A DNA stretch of 64,000 nt from Hyphomicrobium sp. LHD-15 (GTDB lineage Bacteria; Pseudomonadota; Alphaproteobacteria; Rhizobiales; Hyphomicrobiaceae): positions 1,364,001 to 1,428,000 of the forward strand of contig NZ_JAVIFT010000001.1 in the NCBI RefSeq assembly GCF_031157355.1, read 5' to 3'. The translations under genes and the position numbers were made by a program. Under the pieces are notes generated by a model, which worked only from the letters and a program-made list of their open reading frames with translations, had not been told where the DNA came from and did no database searches. Positions 9,461 through 18,031 of the stretch are shown piece by piece; within the stretch, counting starts at the first letter, position 1; each line of letters begins with the position of its first letter.

Positions 9461-10531
9461 ATGCGTGCATCACGGATTGGCCTAACTCTCCCCGCTCTCC
9501 CAGGCCTCACACGGACCCTTATTCTCGTCGCCGGATCGGCCGGCGCGCTCAGCGCGCCTGTGCAGAGCGCATCGGCACAGGACGTTCAGGCTGCGCTCGA
9601 GAAGGCGAACGCGTACATCGAGGTCGCCAAAAATACCGAGCGCGCCGTCGAGTCCTGGGACCGCTATGCGAGCTGGGTCAATATGAAGATCGGGCCGACC
9701 GGCAAGGAGCGCTACATCTCCTACGGCATGTACGATCTTTCCGATTTGGACGGCGCTTTGAAAGAGGCTCGCGCGGCAGCCGGTAAAGAACCCAGCACTC
9801 CGAAGCTCGACGCAGCCATGACGCGCTATATCGATGCCTATGAAGCATTGGCCCCGCTCATGAATAGGGCGAGCGCTTACTACGACCGCGAAGACTACAA
9901 GGACGACAAGGTCGTCGAGGGGCAGGCGCTGCACAAGCAGTTGGTTCCACTCGCCACGACCTTTCTCGCCGAACGCGACGCGATGATGCCTGAACTGCGC
10001 GCCTTCGCCCGTGATGTCGAGCAGCAAGAGGTCGCGGCGCGGGAGAAGCAACAGGGTCGCACGGCGGCCTGGCACGCCGGCAACGTCTTGCATCACGCCA
10101 ATCGCGTGATCGATCTTTTTCCGCGACAGCGGCCACAGCCGATCGACAGCGACACTCTCGATGAGATGATCACGAATTTAGGGCCCAATTCGTCGGGCGA
10201 GGCGTTCGACCAGATCATTTCCGGAGTAGTCCCGCCAAAGGATGCCGTCATCGACGTGACGCGGTATGGCGAGGCGCTGGAGCACTATGCCAAGGCGGTC
10301 GAGGCGTTCGACGGCTTCTCAGGAGAGAGTCCCGAAGAGTTCGATGAACTGAAGCCCTTGCCGCGCAAGCTTCTGGTACTATTGCAAGACTTTTACGGGC
10401 CCCTCAAGCAGAGCGGTGGCCACGAGTTTGAGGGCGGTGGGCACAAGGTCGTCCAGATCACCGAGGTCTACTTCGAGTTGTTCAATGAGGGTAACGGGAT
10501 CTGGGGCAGCCAGCTGAGGTTTCTGCCGTAG
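9461..10531 (+). CDS. Exported DUF3829 (YiiG-like) protein, paralogue 1
   Basis: This 356-residue protein has a signal peptide ending near QSASAQ and a mostly helical, charged mature part. Two diagnostic stretches, KIGPTGKERYISYG and YYDREDYKDDK...ALHKQLV, mark the DUF3829 family, whose members are often lipoproteins of unknown function. The ATG at 9461 follows GCGAGG; the open frame also begins at a TTG two codons earlier. A second copy at 22457 shares RY-SWV--K-GPTGKER and YY--E-YKDDK--G-ALH-QLV, so the two are paralogues. No lipobox cysteine is present, so it is probably a soluble periplasmic or secreted protein. Its place after three exported hydrolases suggests an accessory role, but this is only context. 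Confidence 0.8.
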   Translation: MRASRIGLTLPALPGLTRTLILVAGSAGALSAPVQSASAQDVQAALEKANAYIEVAKNTERAVESWDRYASWVNMKIGPTGKERYISYGMYDLSDLDGALKEARAAAGKEPSTPKLDAAMTRYIDAYEALAPLMNRASAYYDREDYKDDKVVEGQALHKQLVPLATTFLAERDAMMPELRAFARDVEQQEVAAREKQQGRTAAWHAGNVLHHANRVIDLFPRQRPQPIDSDTLDEMITNLGPNSSGEAFDQIISGVVPPKDAVIDVTRYGEALEHYAKAVEAFDGFSGESPEEFDELKPLPRKLLVLLQDFYGPLKQSGGHEFEGGGHKVVQITEVYFELFNEGNGIWGSQLRFLP

Positions 10532-10624
10532 CCTGCACACTCATTCGGTGGAAGTTATCGACCCCTCATTGGCGGCTACCAAACGACACTTGCGAAACCA
10601 TCCGAGGGTGATCGGCTTTTCGGT

Positions 10625-11557
10625 TCAGCGCTTTCCAGTTCCTTTGCGGATTCCCGGCAGGCGCGCCGCTTCAACGGCAAGATAATCGATCAGCAACCGC
10701 ACGCGCGCCACGCTGGCGCGTTCCGGCACGATGAGCATGTTGAGGGGAGTGGTTGGAAGTGCGTACTTGGGCAACAGAACTTTTAGCTCGCCACTTGCAA
10801 CCAGGTCATCGACAAGCCACCGATGCGCCGGGCCGATGCCCCGCCCGGCTTTGAAAGCTTCTCTTGCGGCTAGTCCGTGATCAATCCTCAGCTTGCCATT
10901 CACCTGAATGGAATGTCGGCGACCATCCGGCCCCTTAAGATCAAGCACGTCGCTTCCCGCAACATTCGACATGCGGATAACATCATGCGCCAAGACATCC
11001 TGCGGGCTGGACGGCCTGCCGTGAACGGTGAGATAGCTTGGCGCAGCGACGAGAAGGCGAGTGCTTTCGCCAAGATGATGCAGCTTATTGGAGCTGTCGA
11101 CGAGCGGGCCGAGGCGGAGAGCAATATCGACGCCTTCCTTCACAAGATCGATCCGTTCATCCGTGAGGCTGAGGTCGATGCGGATGTCGGGATATTGCTC
11201 CTGAAACGCGAAGATCAGCCGCGCGATGTGCAGGACGCCTAGCGCTGCCGTGCAGGAGATACGGATCGTGCCAGCTGGCGCGCCGCGCGTTTCCCTCACC
11301 TCCTCGGTGGCCTTTTCGACAAGGCGCAGAATTTGGACACAGTGGGCGTAGTATCCGCGACCTTCGTCGGTCAGCGCAACGCGGCGAGTGGTTCTGCTAA
11401 GCAAAGGCGCGCCCACGGCTGCTTCTAGTTCGCGCAGATGACGGGTGACGGTCGATTGGCCCGTTCCCAGTTCACGCGCCACGGCCGACAGATTCCCCCG
11501 CTCCGCTACGCGGACGAAGGTTCGCATGCGTTCGAGTGAGATATCCGATCTATCCAT
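10625..11557 (-). CDS. LysR family transcriptional regulator
   Basis: This 310-residue regulator has the usual LysR build: an N-terminal winged helix-turn-helix (LSAVARELGTGQSTVTRHL, about residues 23-41) and a substrate-binding domain (GTIRISCTAALG, DLVKEGVDIALRLG). It is transcribed away from a flavodoxin-fold quinone reductase gene across a 95-base gap, the classic layout in which LysR controls the divergent gene. The inducer cannot be told from sequence; the neighbour suggests quinones or electrophiles. Its 3' end faces the DUF3829 gene with a 93-base gap and no clear terminator. Confidence 0.9.
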   Translation of the reverse strand: MDRSDISLERMRTFVRVAERGNLSAVARELGTGQSTVTRHLRELEAAVGAPLLSRTTRRVALTDEGRGYYAHCVQILRLVEKATEEVRETRGAPAGTIRISCTAALGVLHIARLIFAFQEQYPDIRIDLSLTDERIDLVKEGVDIALRLGPLVDSSNKLHHLGESTRLLVAAPSYLTVHGRPSSPQDVLAHDVIRMSNVAGSDVLDLKGPDGRRHSIQVNGKLRIDHGLAAREAFKAGRGIGPAHRWLVDDLVASGELKVLLPKYALPTTPLNMLIVPERASVARVRLLIDYLAVEAARLPGIRKGTGKR

Positions 11558-11591
11558 TTTTCGGCAAAATCATATCCATTGCCCACGTGTA

Positions 11592-11610
11592 TCGGAATAT
11601 TTGGAGCCGA
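11592..11610. promoter_or_regulatory. Candidate LysR box between lysR and quinone reductase gene
   Basis: The short dyad TCGG-N11-CCGA lies between the two divergent starts. Its spacing fits the T-N11-A style of LysR operators. The arms are only four bases, so this is a weak candidate. Confidence 0.3.
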
Positions 11611-11652
11611 ACTAGCTTGGAAATCGATGTCAGTTTCTACCGGACGATTTGC

Positions 11653-12462
11653 ATGAAAGTTCTTCTCGTCTTCGCTCACCCCGAAAAGCAGTCTCTCGCA
11701 ACATCGCTATGCACGGTCGCCGTCCGACAACTCGAAGCAGCGGGTCACGAGGTGCAGGTGTCCGATCTTTACGCCATGCATTGGAAATCCGAGGTCGATC
11801 GGTCCGACTTTCCGTCGCTGGCCCCGGACGCACGCCTGAAGGTCGCCAGCGCTTCCGGTGAAGCCTTTGCGGCCCATGCGCTTACCGAAGACGTGAAGGC
11901 CGAGCAGCAGAAGCTCCTATGGGCAGATGCGCTCATACTCCAGTTTCCGTTGTGGTGGTATTCGATGCCCGCCATCCTCAAAGGTTGGGTTGATCGCGTC
12001 TATGCTTATGGCTTTGCCTATGGCGTCGGTGAACACAGCGACAGGCATTGGGGAGACCGCTTCGGCGAAGGGAAATTTGCTGGCAAACGCGCCATGGTGA
12101 TTGTCACCACGGGCGGCTGGGAGGAGCACTACTCTGCCTGCGGAATCAACGGGCCGATCGATGACCTGCTATTCCCGATCAACCACGGGATTCTCTATTA
12201 TCCCGGCTTCGACGTCTTGCCGTCCTTTGTCGCTTATCGGGTGGATAGCCTCGATGCACAGAGCTTCGAAGTCGTGAGTTCGGCGCTGCGCGACAGGATG
12301 CGGACGTTGGAGACGACCGTTCCGATTGCCTATCGACGCCAAAATGGCGGGGACTACCTGATCCCAAGCCTGCAACTCCGTCCCGAGCTCCGGGACCCGA
12401 ACGTATCCGGCTTCGCACAGCATTTGCGTGCTCTGACGGATGCGTCCAGCACCGAAAGATAA
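11653..12462 (+). CDS. NAD(P)H-dependent quinone/flavin oxidoreductase, Flavodoxin_2 family
   Basis: This 269-residue enzyme should reduce quinones or similar electron acceptors with NAD(P)H and bound FAD or FMN. It begins with the family N-terminus MKVLLVFAHPEKQSLATSL and has the core QFPLWWYSMPAILKGWVDRV and the TTGGWEEHYSACG region. Longer upstream starts in the same frame (to 11536) run into the lysR start region and lack homology, so the ATG at 11653 is used. It is probably regulated by the divergent LysR protein. The physiological substrate is unknown; detoxification of quinones is the usual role of the group. Confidence 0.87.
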   Translation: MKVLLVFAHPEKQSLATSLCTVAVRQLEAAGHEVQVSDLYAMHWKSEVDRSDFPSLAPDARLKVASASGEAFAAHALTEDVKAEQQKLLWADALILQFPLWWYSMPAILKGWVDRVYAYGFAYGVGEHSDRHWGDRFGEGKFAGKRAMVIVTTGGWEEHYSACGINGPIDDLLFPINHGILYYPGFDVLPSFVAYRVDSLDAQSFEVVSSALRDRMRTLETTVPIAYRRQNGGDYLIPSLQLRPELRDPNVSGFAQHLRALTDASSTER

Positions 12463-12507
12463 TGCGCGACGTCCTGCAACGCGGCACCTGCCGCTTGAGG
12501 GCAATGG

Positions 12508-13284
12508 CTACCCGAGGGCGACGCCGCAGGCGGCAGGCCAGCCCAGGCCGGCGAGCGTTTCTCCACGCGGCTTGTATTCACAGCCGATCCAGCCTTCGTA
12601 GCCAGAGGCGTCGATGAGGCGGAAGATTTTCGTGTAGTCGATCTCGCGCGTGCTGGGCTCACCACGGTCGGGCGGATCGGCGCACTGGAAATGCCGCGCA
12701 AGGGGGCCGAACTCTGCGAGGGCAGCTTCCAAGCCGCCTTCCGAAACATGGCGGTGATAGAGATCGAATTGCAGGCCCAGGTTCGGCTCGGCCACCTCAG
12801 CGATCACGTCACGCGCATCGGCCGTACGGGTCAGGAAATAGTCCGGCATGTCGCGCGTGTTGATCGGCTCGATCAGGATGTCGATGCCGAGCGGGGCCGC
12901 CCAATCGGCGGCGAGCTTGAGGTTCGCAACATAGGCCTCGCGCGTCGCGCCATGTGTCACCAGCCCCGCCATGGCATGCAGGCGCGGGCAATCGAGCGCC
13001 TCGGCGTAAGTCAGCGCAAGATCGACTGCGGAGGCGAATTCATCCTCTCTGCCGGGGAGTGCCGCGAAACCGCGCTCGCCCTTGTCCCAATGGCCGGGCG
13101 GCAGATTGAACAGCACAAGCGAGAGCCCGTTGGCGTCAAGGCGCTCGCGGATGTCGCTCGCCGTGTCGGCGTAGGGGAACATGAACTCGACGCCCTTGAA
13201 ACCGGCCTTGGCGGCGGCTTCGAACCGGTCGAGAAAGGGAAGGTCGGTGAACAGGAAGCTCAGGTTCGCTGCGAAGCGGGGCAT
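12508..13284 (-). CDS. hyi: Hydroxypyruvate isomerase family protein (TIM barrel)
   Basis: This 258-residue protein belongs to the xylose isomerase-like TIM barrels, closest to hydroxypyruvate isomerase (Hyi/OtnI). Telling segments are RFAANLSFLFTDLPFLDRF, GFKGVEFMFPY, NLPPGHWDKGERG, DILIEPINTRDMPDYFL (metal-site Glu) and WIGCEYKPRGET. It would interconvert hydroxypyruvate and tartronate semialdehyde in glyoxylate metabolism, which fits a C1-using organism. The start is either ATG 13284 or TTG 13299; ATG is taken. It stands alone, so an exact substrate cannot be fixed; related carbohydrate isomerases are possible. Confidence 0.82.
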   Translation of the reverse strand: MPRFAANLSFLFTDLPFLDRFEAAAKAGFKGVEFMFPYADTASDIRERLDANGLSLVLFNLPPGHWDKGERGFAALPGREDEFASAVDLALTYAEALDCPRLHAMAGLVTHGATREAYVANLKLAADWAAPLGIDILIEPINTRDMPDYFLTRTADARDVIAEVAEPNLGLQFDLYHRHVSEGGLEAALAEFGPLARHFQCADPPDRGEPSTREIDYTKIFRLIDASGYEGWIGCEYKPRGETLAGLGWPAACGVALG

Positions 13285-13320
13285 GGTCGCACTACTCAAT
13301 CGGGTCTCAACGGGGATCGG

Positions 13321-13743
13321 TCAATCGAAAGACGGGCGTGACTGACGCAGCTTCTTGACGCCACCGCGCTTCACCTTGCTGTCGACGCGGCGGGCCCGCG
13401 CCGCGCGGCTCGGCTTTGTGGCGACGCGCTTCTTCGGGACATGCAGCGCGCTGCGCACCAGTTCCGCGAGGCGCTCGCGGGCGTCGTCCCGGTTGCGCTC
13501 CTGGGTGCGAAAGCGGTCGGCCTTGATCACGAGCACACCGTCGTCGGTGATGCGGCGGCCGGCGAGGCGCACGAGGCGATCGCGTACGGCGAGCGGCAGG
13601 CTGCCCGAGTGGCGCACATCGAAACGCAGTTCGACCGCCGTCGAGACCTTGTTTACGTTCTGCCCACCGGGGCCGGAGGCGCGGACGAAGCGCTCTTCCA
13701 GCTCGCGGTCGTCGATCGACAGGTCGTCGGTTATTTCCAGCAT
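13321..13743 (-). CDS. arfB: Alternative ribosome-rescue factor ArfB (peptidyl-tRNA hydrolase)
   Basis: This 140-residue protein frees ribosomes stalled on broken mRNA by hydrolysing peptidyl-tRNA. It has the release-factor GGQ loop (SGPGGQNVNK, GGQ at residues 26-28) and the basic tail needed to enter the empty mRNA channel (KPSRAARARRVDSKVKRGGVKKLRQSR). It lacks codon-recognition domains, so it is not a class I release factor. The ATG at 13743 matches the family N-terminus; longer starts do not. It ends 37 bases from the isomerase start and may share its transcript. Confidence 0.92.
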   Translation of the reverse strand: MLEITDDLSIDDRELEERFVRASGPGGQNVNKVSTAVELRFDVRHSGSLPLAVRDRLVRLAGRRITDDGVLVIKADRFRTQERNRDDARERLAELVRSALHVPKKRVATKPSRAARARRVDSKVKRGGVKKLRQSRPSFD

Positions 13744-13946
13744 GGTGAGATGGCTTCTCAAAGGGAGCGGTGCCAAAACCGGCCGCTTCGGTCTACCAGA
13801 GTTTCTGCTGCTGTGCAGGGGGAACGTCATGCCGGTCACATGCGGGCCTGGGTTGGGCCGCCTGTTCCAGCCGAAACTGACAAGCGGCCGCGGGTGGCTT
13901 TGTCATGAACGAACGACATTGGCACCCTTCGCACGGAGCTTTCCCC

Positions 13947-14288
13947 ATGCTCGACACGTTCGATCTCATCATTAACGGCTTCGTGGCCGTGGTTCTGCTG
14001 CCCATCGTTCTGGGCTCGCTGTTCACCGGCTCGAAGCCTCCGGAGCACAGCTTTTTCAGCAAGTACTACCGCGCGGACAAGCATCTCATGCTGGTCAGCA
14101 ACGTGTTCCTGCTCGCCCTTTGCGCGACCGCCGCCGTGAAACTGGCGCTGCATTTCGGCGTGATCGATGCCTCGCAAGAGGTGACGATTTCCAATTGGCT
14201 CAGCATTCCGTTCCTGAGCCTCCTGGTCCTCTTCCTAGCCATGCTGATCCGCGCCGTGCTGCGCGTGCGCCGTGGCGAAGCACGGTAG
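13947..14288 (+). CDS. Small membrane protein of unknown function
   Basis: A 113-residue protein with three predicted membrane segments: near residues 8-25 (IINGFVAVVLLPIVLGSLF), 46-66 (HLMLVSNVFLLALCATAAVKL) and 82-104 (WLSIPFLSLLVLFLAMLIRAVL). It ends in a short basic tail (RVRRGEAR). GGAG at 13935-13938 sets the start at 13947 rather than 13905. No family is recognised. It is transcribed alone, between arfB and rfbD on the other strand. Confidence 0.6.
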   Translation: MLDTFDLIINGFVAVVLLPIVLGSLFTGSKPPEHSFFSKYYRADKHLMLVSNVFLLALCATAAVKLALHFGVIDASQEVTISNWLSIPFLSLLVLFLAMLIRAVLRVRRGEAR

Positions 14289-14314
14289 AGCGGGCCTGTT
14301 CTTCACTGAATGAT

Positions 14315-15202
14315 CTAGGACACCAGGATCGTTTCAACGCAGGCGTCGGCGCCCTCCTGCCAAGGCGGCAAAGCAAGGCCGAATGCGCGCTCGAACTTCG
14401 CGCAATCGAGCGCTGAGTTGTGGGGGCGCGGCGCGGGGGTCGGATAGGCGGCGGTGGCGATGGGCTCGACCGGTGCGCTAGCCCGACCGAGCTTGCTGGC
14501 TTTCTCCAGGATCTCGCAGGCAAACCGATGCCAGGACGTGACGCCCGCGCCCGCCGCATGATAGGTGCCCCACATGCCATCTCCGAAGCGCCGTGACGTA
14601 ATCTGGTGCGCAACGTCAAGGATGGCGGAGGCAAGATGCGGCGCGAAGGTCGGGTTGCCGTGCTGATCGCTGACGACGCGCAACGCTTCGCCTGACGCGG
14701 CCGCCCCCAGGATCTTGGTCGCAAAGTTCCGTCCGGTAGCGCTGAACACCCAGCCGGTGCGAATGATAACGTGGTGCGGATTGGCTTCGATCACCGCGCG
14801 TTCGCCCTCGAGCTTCGAGCGCCCATAGACGGTTTGCGGGTTCGGCGCATCGCTCTCGGAATAGGGCGCCTCCTTCGCGCCATCGAATACGTAGTGGGTC
14901 GAGAGATGGATGACCGGCACGTTGCGGCGCGCGGCGGCGCGCGCGAGAAGCCTCGCGCCATCCTGATTGAGCGCGAACGCGCCGTCAGGGTCGGTCTCGG
15001 CCTGGTCAACGGCCGTATAGGCGGCGGTGTTGATGACGATATCCGGCGAGAGATCGCCGAACGCACGCTCAACCGAGCGGGGGTCGCGCACGTCGAGCGC
15101 CGGGCGCCCGGCGGCGAGCGCCTTGACATGGGGCGAGGACGGCGCGGCTTCGATCAAGGCGCGGGCAACCTGTCCGTGCCATCCGGCAATCAATAGTCGC
15201 AT
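14315..15202 (-). CDS. rfbD: dTDP-4-dehydrorhamnose reductase (RmlD/RfbD)
   Basis: This 295-residue short-chain dehydrogenase should catalyse the last step of dTDP-L-rhamnose synthesis. It has the nucleotide-binding start MRLLIAGWHGQVARAL, the family phrase INTAAYTAVDQAETD, HLSTHYVFDG and the catalytic Y-x3-K in VYGRSKLEGE. The ATG at 15202 is preceded by GGAAG; earlier in-frame starts add unrelated sequence. No rfbA, rfbB or rfbC gene lies nearby, so it is either an orphan member of a split pathway or acts on another dTDP sugar. Confidence 0.9.
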   Translation of the reverse strand: MRLLIAGWHGQVARALIEAAPSSPHVKALAAGRPALDVRDPRSVERAFGDLSPDIVINTAAYTAVDQAETDPDGAFALNQDGARLLARAAARRNVPVIHLSTHYVFDGAKEAPYSESDAPNPQTVYGRSKLEGERAVIEANPHHVIIRTGWVFSATGRNFATKILGAAASGEALRVVSDQHGNPTFAPHLASAILDVAHQITSRRFGDGMWGTYHAAGAGVTSWHRFACEILEKASKLGRASAPVEPIATAAYPTPAPRPHNSALDCAKFERAFGLALPPWQEGADACVETILVS

Positions 15203-15297
15203 GACTTCCAGAAGCCTCAGCATGACGGCGACGTGATGGCATTCTAGAGCGTTTGCAGATCCGATTGAAACTCGGGTTGCACTTCTATCGAATTTTC

Positions 15298-15762
15298 TTA
15301 AGTCGAACCGGCGTCCGAAAGGCGAAGCTCGAGCGCCGCGAGCGTCGAACGCGCGCCGTCGATATCTTTCCGGGCGAGGCCCTTGGCGATCTTCTCCGCC
15401 CACGGGCGCTGCCGCCTCATCGCGGACGCGTAGGCCGCTTTTCCGTGCGGCGTCAGCAGTACCAGCTTGGCGCGCTGATGGTGAGGATTGCTGCCGAACG
15501 CGACGAACCCGTCGTTCGCCATCTCATTCACCAGCCTTTGCACCGCTTGCCGCGTGAGGCCCATATTGCGGGCGATGTGGGCGACGGGAAGCGGCGCAGG
15601 CGACATGGCGATCGCGCCGAGCACCTGCCATCGCGCGCTCGTCAACCCGAGGTCTGAAACCAAGCCGTCGCCGACCGCGAGCAAGCTGCCGTTCACGCGA
15701 AAAATCTGGAGGATCAGCGCGGTCATCGCATCCGCGGTGGAGATGTCTGGCTCTGATGTCAT
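15298..15762 (-). CDS. MarR family transcriptional regulator
   Basis: This 154-residue protein has a MarR winged helix: [36 protein letters not shown] (recognition helix) and a basic wing with [18 protein letters not shown]. It is transcribed away from a DUF1772 membrane protein gene, and a perfect 14-base palindrome lies in the 63-base gap between them. This strongly suggests autorepression together with repression of the neighbour. Its effector is unknown; MarR proteins usually answer phenolic or oxidising compounds. Confidence 0.9.
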   Translation of the reverse strand: MTSEPDISTADAMTALILQIFRVNGSLLAVGDGLVSDLGLTSARWQVLGAIAMSPAPLPVAHIARNMGLTRQAVQRLVNEMANDGFVAFGSNPHHQRAKLVLLTPHGKAAYASAMRRQRPWAEKIAKGLARKDIDGARSTLAALELRLSDAGST

Positions 15763-15799
15763 TTGACAAACAGTAGTCGTCTCGACAATATATTGTCAA
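15763..15799. promoter_or_regulatory. Divergent promoters with MarR operator palindrome
   Basis: A perfect palindrome GACAATATATTGTC spans 15784-15797. Plus-strand promoter: TTGACA at 15763-15768, 17-base spacer, then CAATAT at 15786-15791 inside the palindrome. Minus-strand promoter: TTGACA at 15799-15794 overlaps the other half, with TACTGT at 15775-15770 after an 18-base spacer. One bound dimer would cover both promoters, so the site probably serves the marR gene and the DUF1772 gene together. Confidence 0.75.
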
Positions 15800-15825
15800 T
15801 ATTGCAATGCGTGGAGATGCGTATC

Positions 15826-16254
15826 ATGTTGATCGGTCAGCTTGCGCTGGTGCTCGCCGCCGCGTTTGCAGATGCAGCGTTCTACATCAACTTTTCCGAG
15901 CAGCCGGCCCGGCTCAAGCTCGACGACAGGGGCCTGCTCGCACAATGGAAACCGAGCTATGCGCGCGGTTTCGCGATGCAGGCGAGCCTCGCGGTTGTTT
16001 CAGGTGTTCTTGGAGCGCTTGCGGCCTGGCAGAGCGGCGATTGGCGCTGGATGGTCGGGGCCGTGCTGATCCTGGCGAACTGGCCCTATACGCTCATCGG
16101 CATCATGCCGACGAATGGCGTGCTGAATGGCATCCCAGAAAACGAGGCTGGCAGCGCCTCACGCGGCCTGATCGAGAAATGGGGACGGCTGCATGCTGTG
16201 CGCACCGCACTCGGCGTGGCCGCTACGATCGCCTATCTCTGGGCGATGAACTGA
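15826..16254 (+). CDS. DUF1772 membrane protein (anthrone oxygenase-like)
   Basis: This 142-residue protein has four hydrophobic segments and the DUF1772 pattern: a small residue-rich first helix with [18 protein letters not shown], then [18 protein letters not shown], and a central [17 protein letters not shown]. Family members include fungal anthrone oxygenases, but bacterial ones are mostly uncharacterised. GTGGAG at 15811-15816 places the start at ATG 15826; an ATG at 15817 is too close to it. It is likely controlled by the divergent MarR regulator, so a role in handling an aromatic or oxidised compound is plausible but unproven. Confidence 0.82.
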   Translation: MLIGQLALVLAAAFADAAFYINFSEQPARLKLDDRGLLAQWKPSYARGFAMQASLAVVSGVLGALAAWQSGDWRWMVGAVLILANWPYTLIGIMPTNGVLNGIPENEAGSASRGLIEKWGRLHAVRTALGVAATIAYLWAMN

Positions 16255-16307
16255 GGTCCGCTCGTTCTCATGCCGCTGCCGGCATGACCGACGTTTGCCG
16301 ACCTGCT

Positions 16308-16703
16308 TCAGCCGTAGACAGCCAGTCTGACAGTGTTGTTGCCGTCAGAAACCATGCCCGGAGCGGCTTGCGGCTCGCGTACGATGCGCGGCTGCATCTG
16401 GAGCGTGCCGGCAAGTGCGCTCCCGATGACGCTCTGGTCGATCCCATATTCCAGGCTCTCGTGTGCGAGATCGTGGGCATACTTCAAAAGTGCCTCGTGG
16501 ATCACGCCGTTGAAAGCCTCAACGAATGCGGCGCGGGCGCGGCTGCTCGCGACAAAGCTGTCCGAGGCTGAAAGATCGATCGTGTACTCCGATCCGGAGA
16601 GGCGCGTGGTGCCAAGGATCAGATTGCGGACAGCGCGCAACTCACGCTCGTACTCGAACGCAAGGTCCTTTTTCATCGCCATAAAGACAGCAAGCTTGCC
16701 CAT
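16308..16703 (-). CDS. Hypothetical protein, 131 residues
   Basis: A soluble, mostly helical protein without signal peptide or membrane segment. It starts MGKLAVFMAMKKDLAFEYERELRAVRNLILGTT and has an alanine-rich helical middle (SRARAAFVEAFNGVIHEALL). GGGGAC precedes the start, supporting a real gene. No family is recognised. It lies upstream of the MacAB operon on the same strand but is separated by a 122-base AT-richer gap, so it is not clearly part of it. Confidence 0.55.
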   Translation of the reverse strand: MGKLAVFMAMKKDLAFEYERELRAVRNLILGTTRLSGSEYTIDLSASDSFVASSRARAAFVEAFNGVIHEALLKYAHDLAHESLEYGIDQSVIGSALAGTLQMQPRIVREPQAAPGMVSDGNNTVRLAVYG

Positions 16704-16778
16704 TGGAAGTCCCCGAGTTTTCTGCTCCCGTATGCAGAACCCTCAGGTTATTCGCTTTATAAGAGGTTAACGACGTGG

Positions 16779-16809
16779 GCGGATTAAACTTTTTCTCTTA
16801 TGAATCCGC
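16779..16809. terminator. Possible stem-loop downstream of macB
   Basis: GCGGATT (16779-16785) and AATCCGC (16803-16809) form a 7-base inverted repeat around an A/T-rich loop, just past the 3' end of the MacB permease gene. There is no U-run after the stem, so termination is only a possibility. Confidence 0.3.
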
Positions 16810-16825
16810 TGTTTATTAAACGATA

Positions 16826-18031
16826 TCATTCATGGCGCAGCGCTTCGATGGGGTCCAGGCGGGCCGCCCGCCGAGCCGGGAAGTAGCCGAACACGACGCC
16901 GACGAGGGCCGCGAACGCGAATGCCAGGATAACAATCCCGGAACTGACGATGAACGGCACGCCCAGCGCCGTCGTCGCCAGAAACGCGAGGCCGAGCCCC
17001 AGCAACACGCCGATGATGCCGCCGAATATCGACAGCGAAACGGCCTCGATCAGGAATTGCATCAGCACCTGGCTTTCGAGCGCCCCGATCGCGAGGCGAA
17101 TGCCGATCTCGCGCGTCCGCTCCGTGACAGAAACCAGCATGATGTTCATGATGCCGATGCCGCCGACCAGGAGCGAGACCGCGGCGACCGCGCCAAGGAG
17201 GCCGGTCAGCATGGCCGTCGTGCCCGCCGTCGCCTGCATGATCTGCTTCATGTCGTGAACCGAGAAATCATCCTCCTTGCCGGGGGCGATCTTACGGCGC
17301 TCGCGGAGCAGCCATTCGATGTCGCGCTGAATCTTTGCGGTTTCGCCGCCGTTGCGCGCGGATACGAAGATGCGGCTGATGTTGGTGTTGCCGGCCAGGC
17401 GACGGTGCAGCGTGCGGATCGGCATGACGATGGTATCGTCCTGGTCGCTGCCGAAGCTCGACTGCCCCTTGGCCTCGAGGATGCCGATCACCTCGCACGA
17501 GACGCTGCCGACGCGGATGCTTTTTCCGACCGAGGCCTCGCGGCCGAACAGCTTCGAGCGGACCGTCTCACCGATGATGCAAGCTGCGCGGCCACCGCGC
17601 ATCTCGCTATCCAGGAAGGTGCGCCCGGCGCTCAGCCCCCAATCCTGAGTGATGAAATAGTCGTTGCTGGTGCCGAGGACAGTGGTGCTGCGGTTCTCGG
17701 TTCCGTAGATCACCGTCGCCGTCTTCTGCGCGAGAGGCGCGACGGCGCGGGCGCCGAGGAGCTGCGATTTCATCGCCTCCACGTCGCGATAGTTGAAGGG
17801 CTTGGCTTCCGAGCTGGCGCGGCCGGGTCCGAACTGGCCCGGATTGACCGACAGGAGGTTGGTGCCGAGCTTGGCGAGGTCGGCGGTTACTTTGGCGGTG
17901 GTGCCGTTGCCGATGGTCACCATGGCGATAACAGCCCCTACGCCGATGACGATGCCGAGAACGGTCAGGACAGAGCGCAGCGCATTGCGGCTGATGGCCT
18001 GAACGGCGAGCTTCACCGTTTCGAAAAACAT
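16826..18031 (-). CDS. macB: MacB-type ABC transporter permease
   Basis: This 401-residue protein has the MacB permease layout: one N-terminal membrane helix (LTVLGIVIGVGAVIAMV), a large periplasmic domain, and three C-terminal helices ending RLDPIEALRHE. The family phrases GIGIMNIMLVSVTERTREIGIRLAIGA are clear. MacB-type systems do not carry substrate through the membrane; they use ATP to drive periplasmic substrates through an outer-membrane channel. Its ATG overlaps the stop codon of the ATPase gene by one base (TGATG), so translation is coupled. In E. coli the ATPase and permease are one chain; here they are separate. Substrate unknown (macrolide, peptide or lipid). Confidence 0.92.
   Translation of the reverse strand: MFFETVKLAVQAISRNALRSVLTVLGIVIGVGAVIAMVTIGNGTTAKVTADLAKLGTNLLSVNPGQFGPGRASSEAKPFNYRDVEAMKSQLLGARAVAPLAQKTATVIYGTENRSTTVLGTSNDYFITQDWGLSAGRTFLDSEMRGGRAACIIGETVRSKLFGREASVGKSIRVGSVSCEVIGILEAKGQSSFGSDQDDTIVMPIRTLHRRLAGNTNISRIFVSARNGGETAKIQRDIEWLLRERRKIAPGKEDDFSVHDMKQIMQATAGTTAMLTGLLGAVAAVSLLVGGIGIMNIMLVSVTERTREIGIRLAIGALESQVLMQFLIEAVSLSIFGGIIGVLLGLGLAFLATTALGVPFIVSSGIVILAFAFAALVGVVFGYFPARRAARLDPIEALRHE

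Noticed and set aside
14315-15202. rfbD as part of a rhamnose/O-antigen cluster
   Set aside because: No rfbA, rfbB, rfbC or glycosyltransferase gene is nearby.
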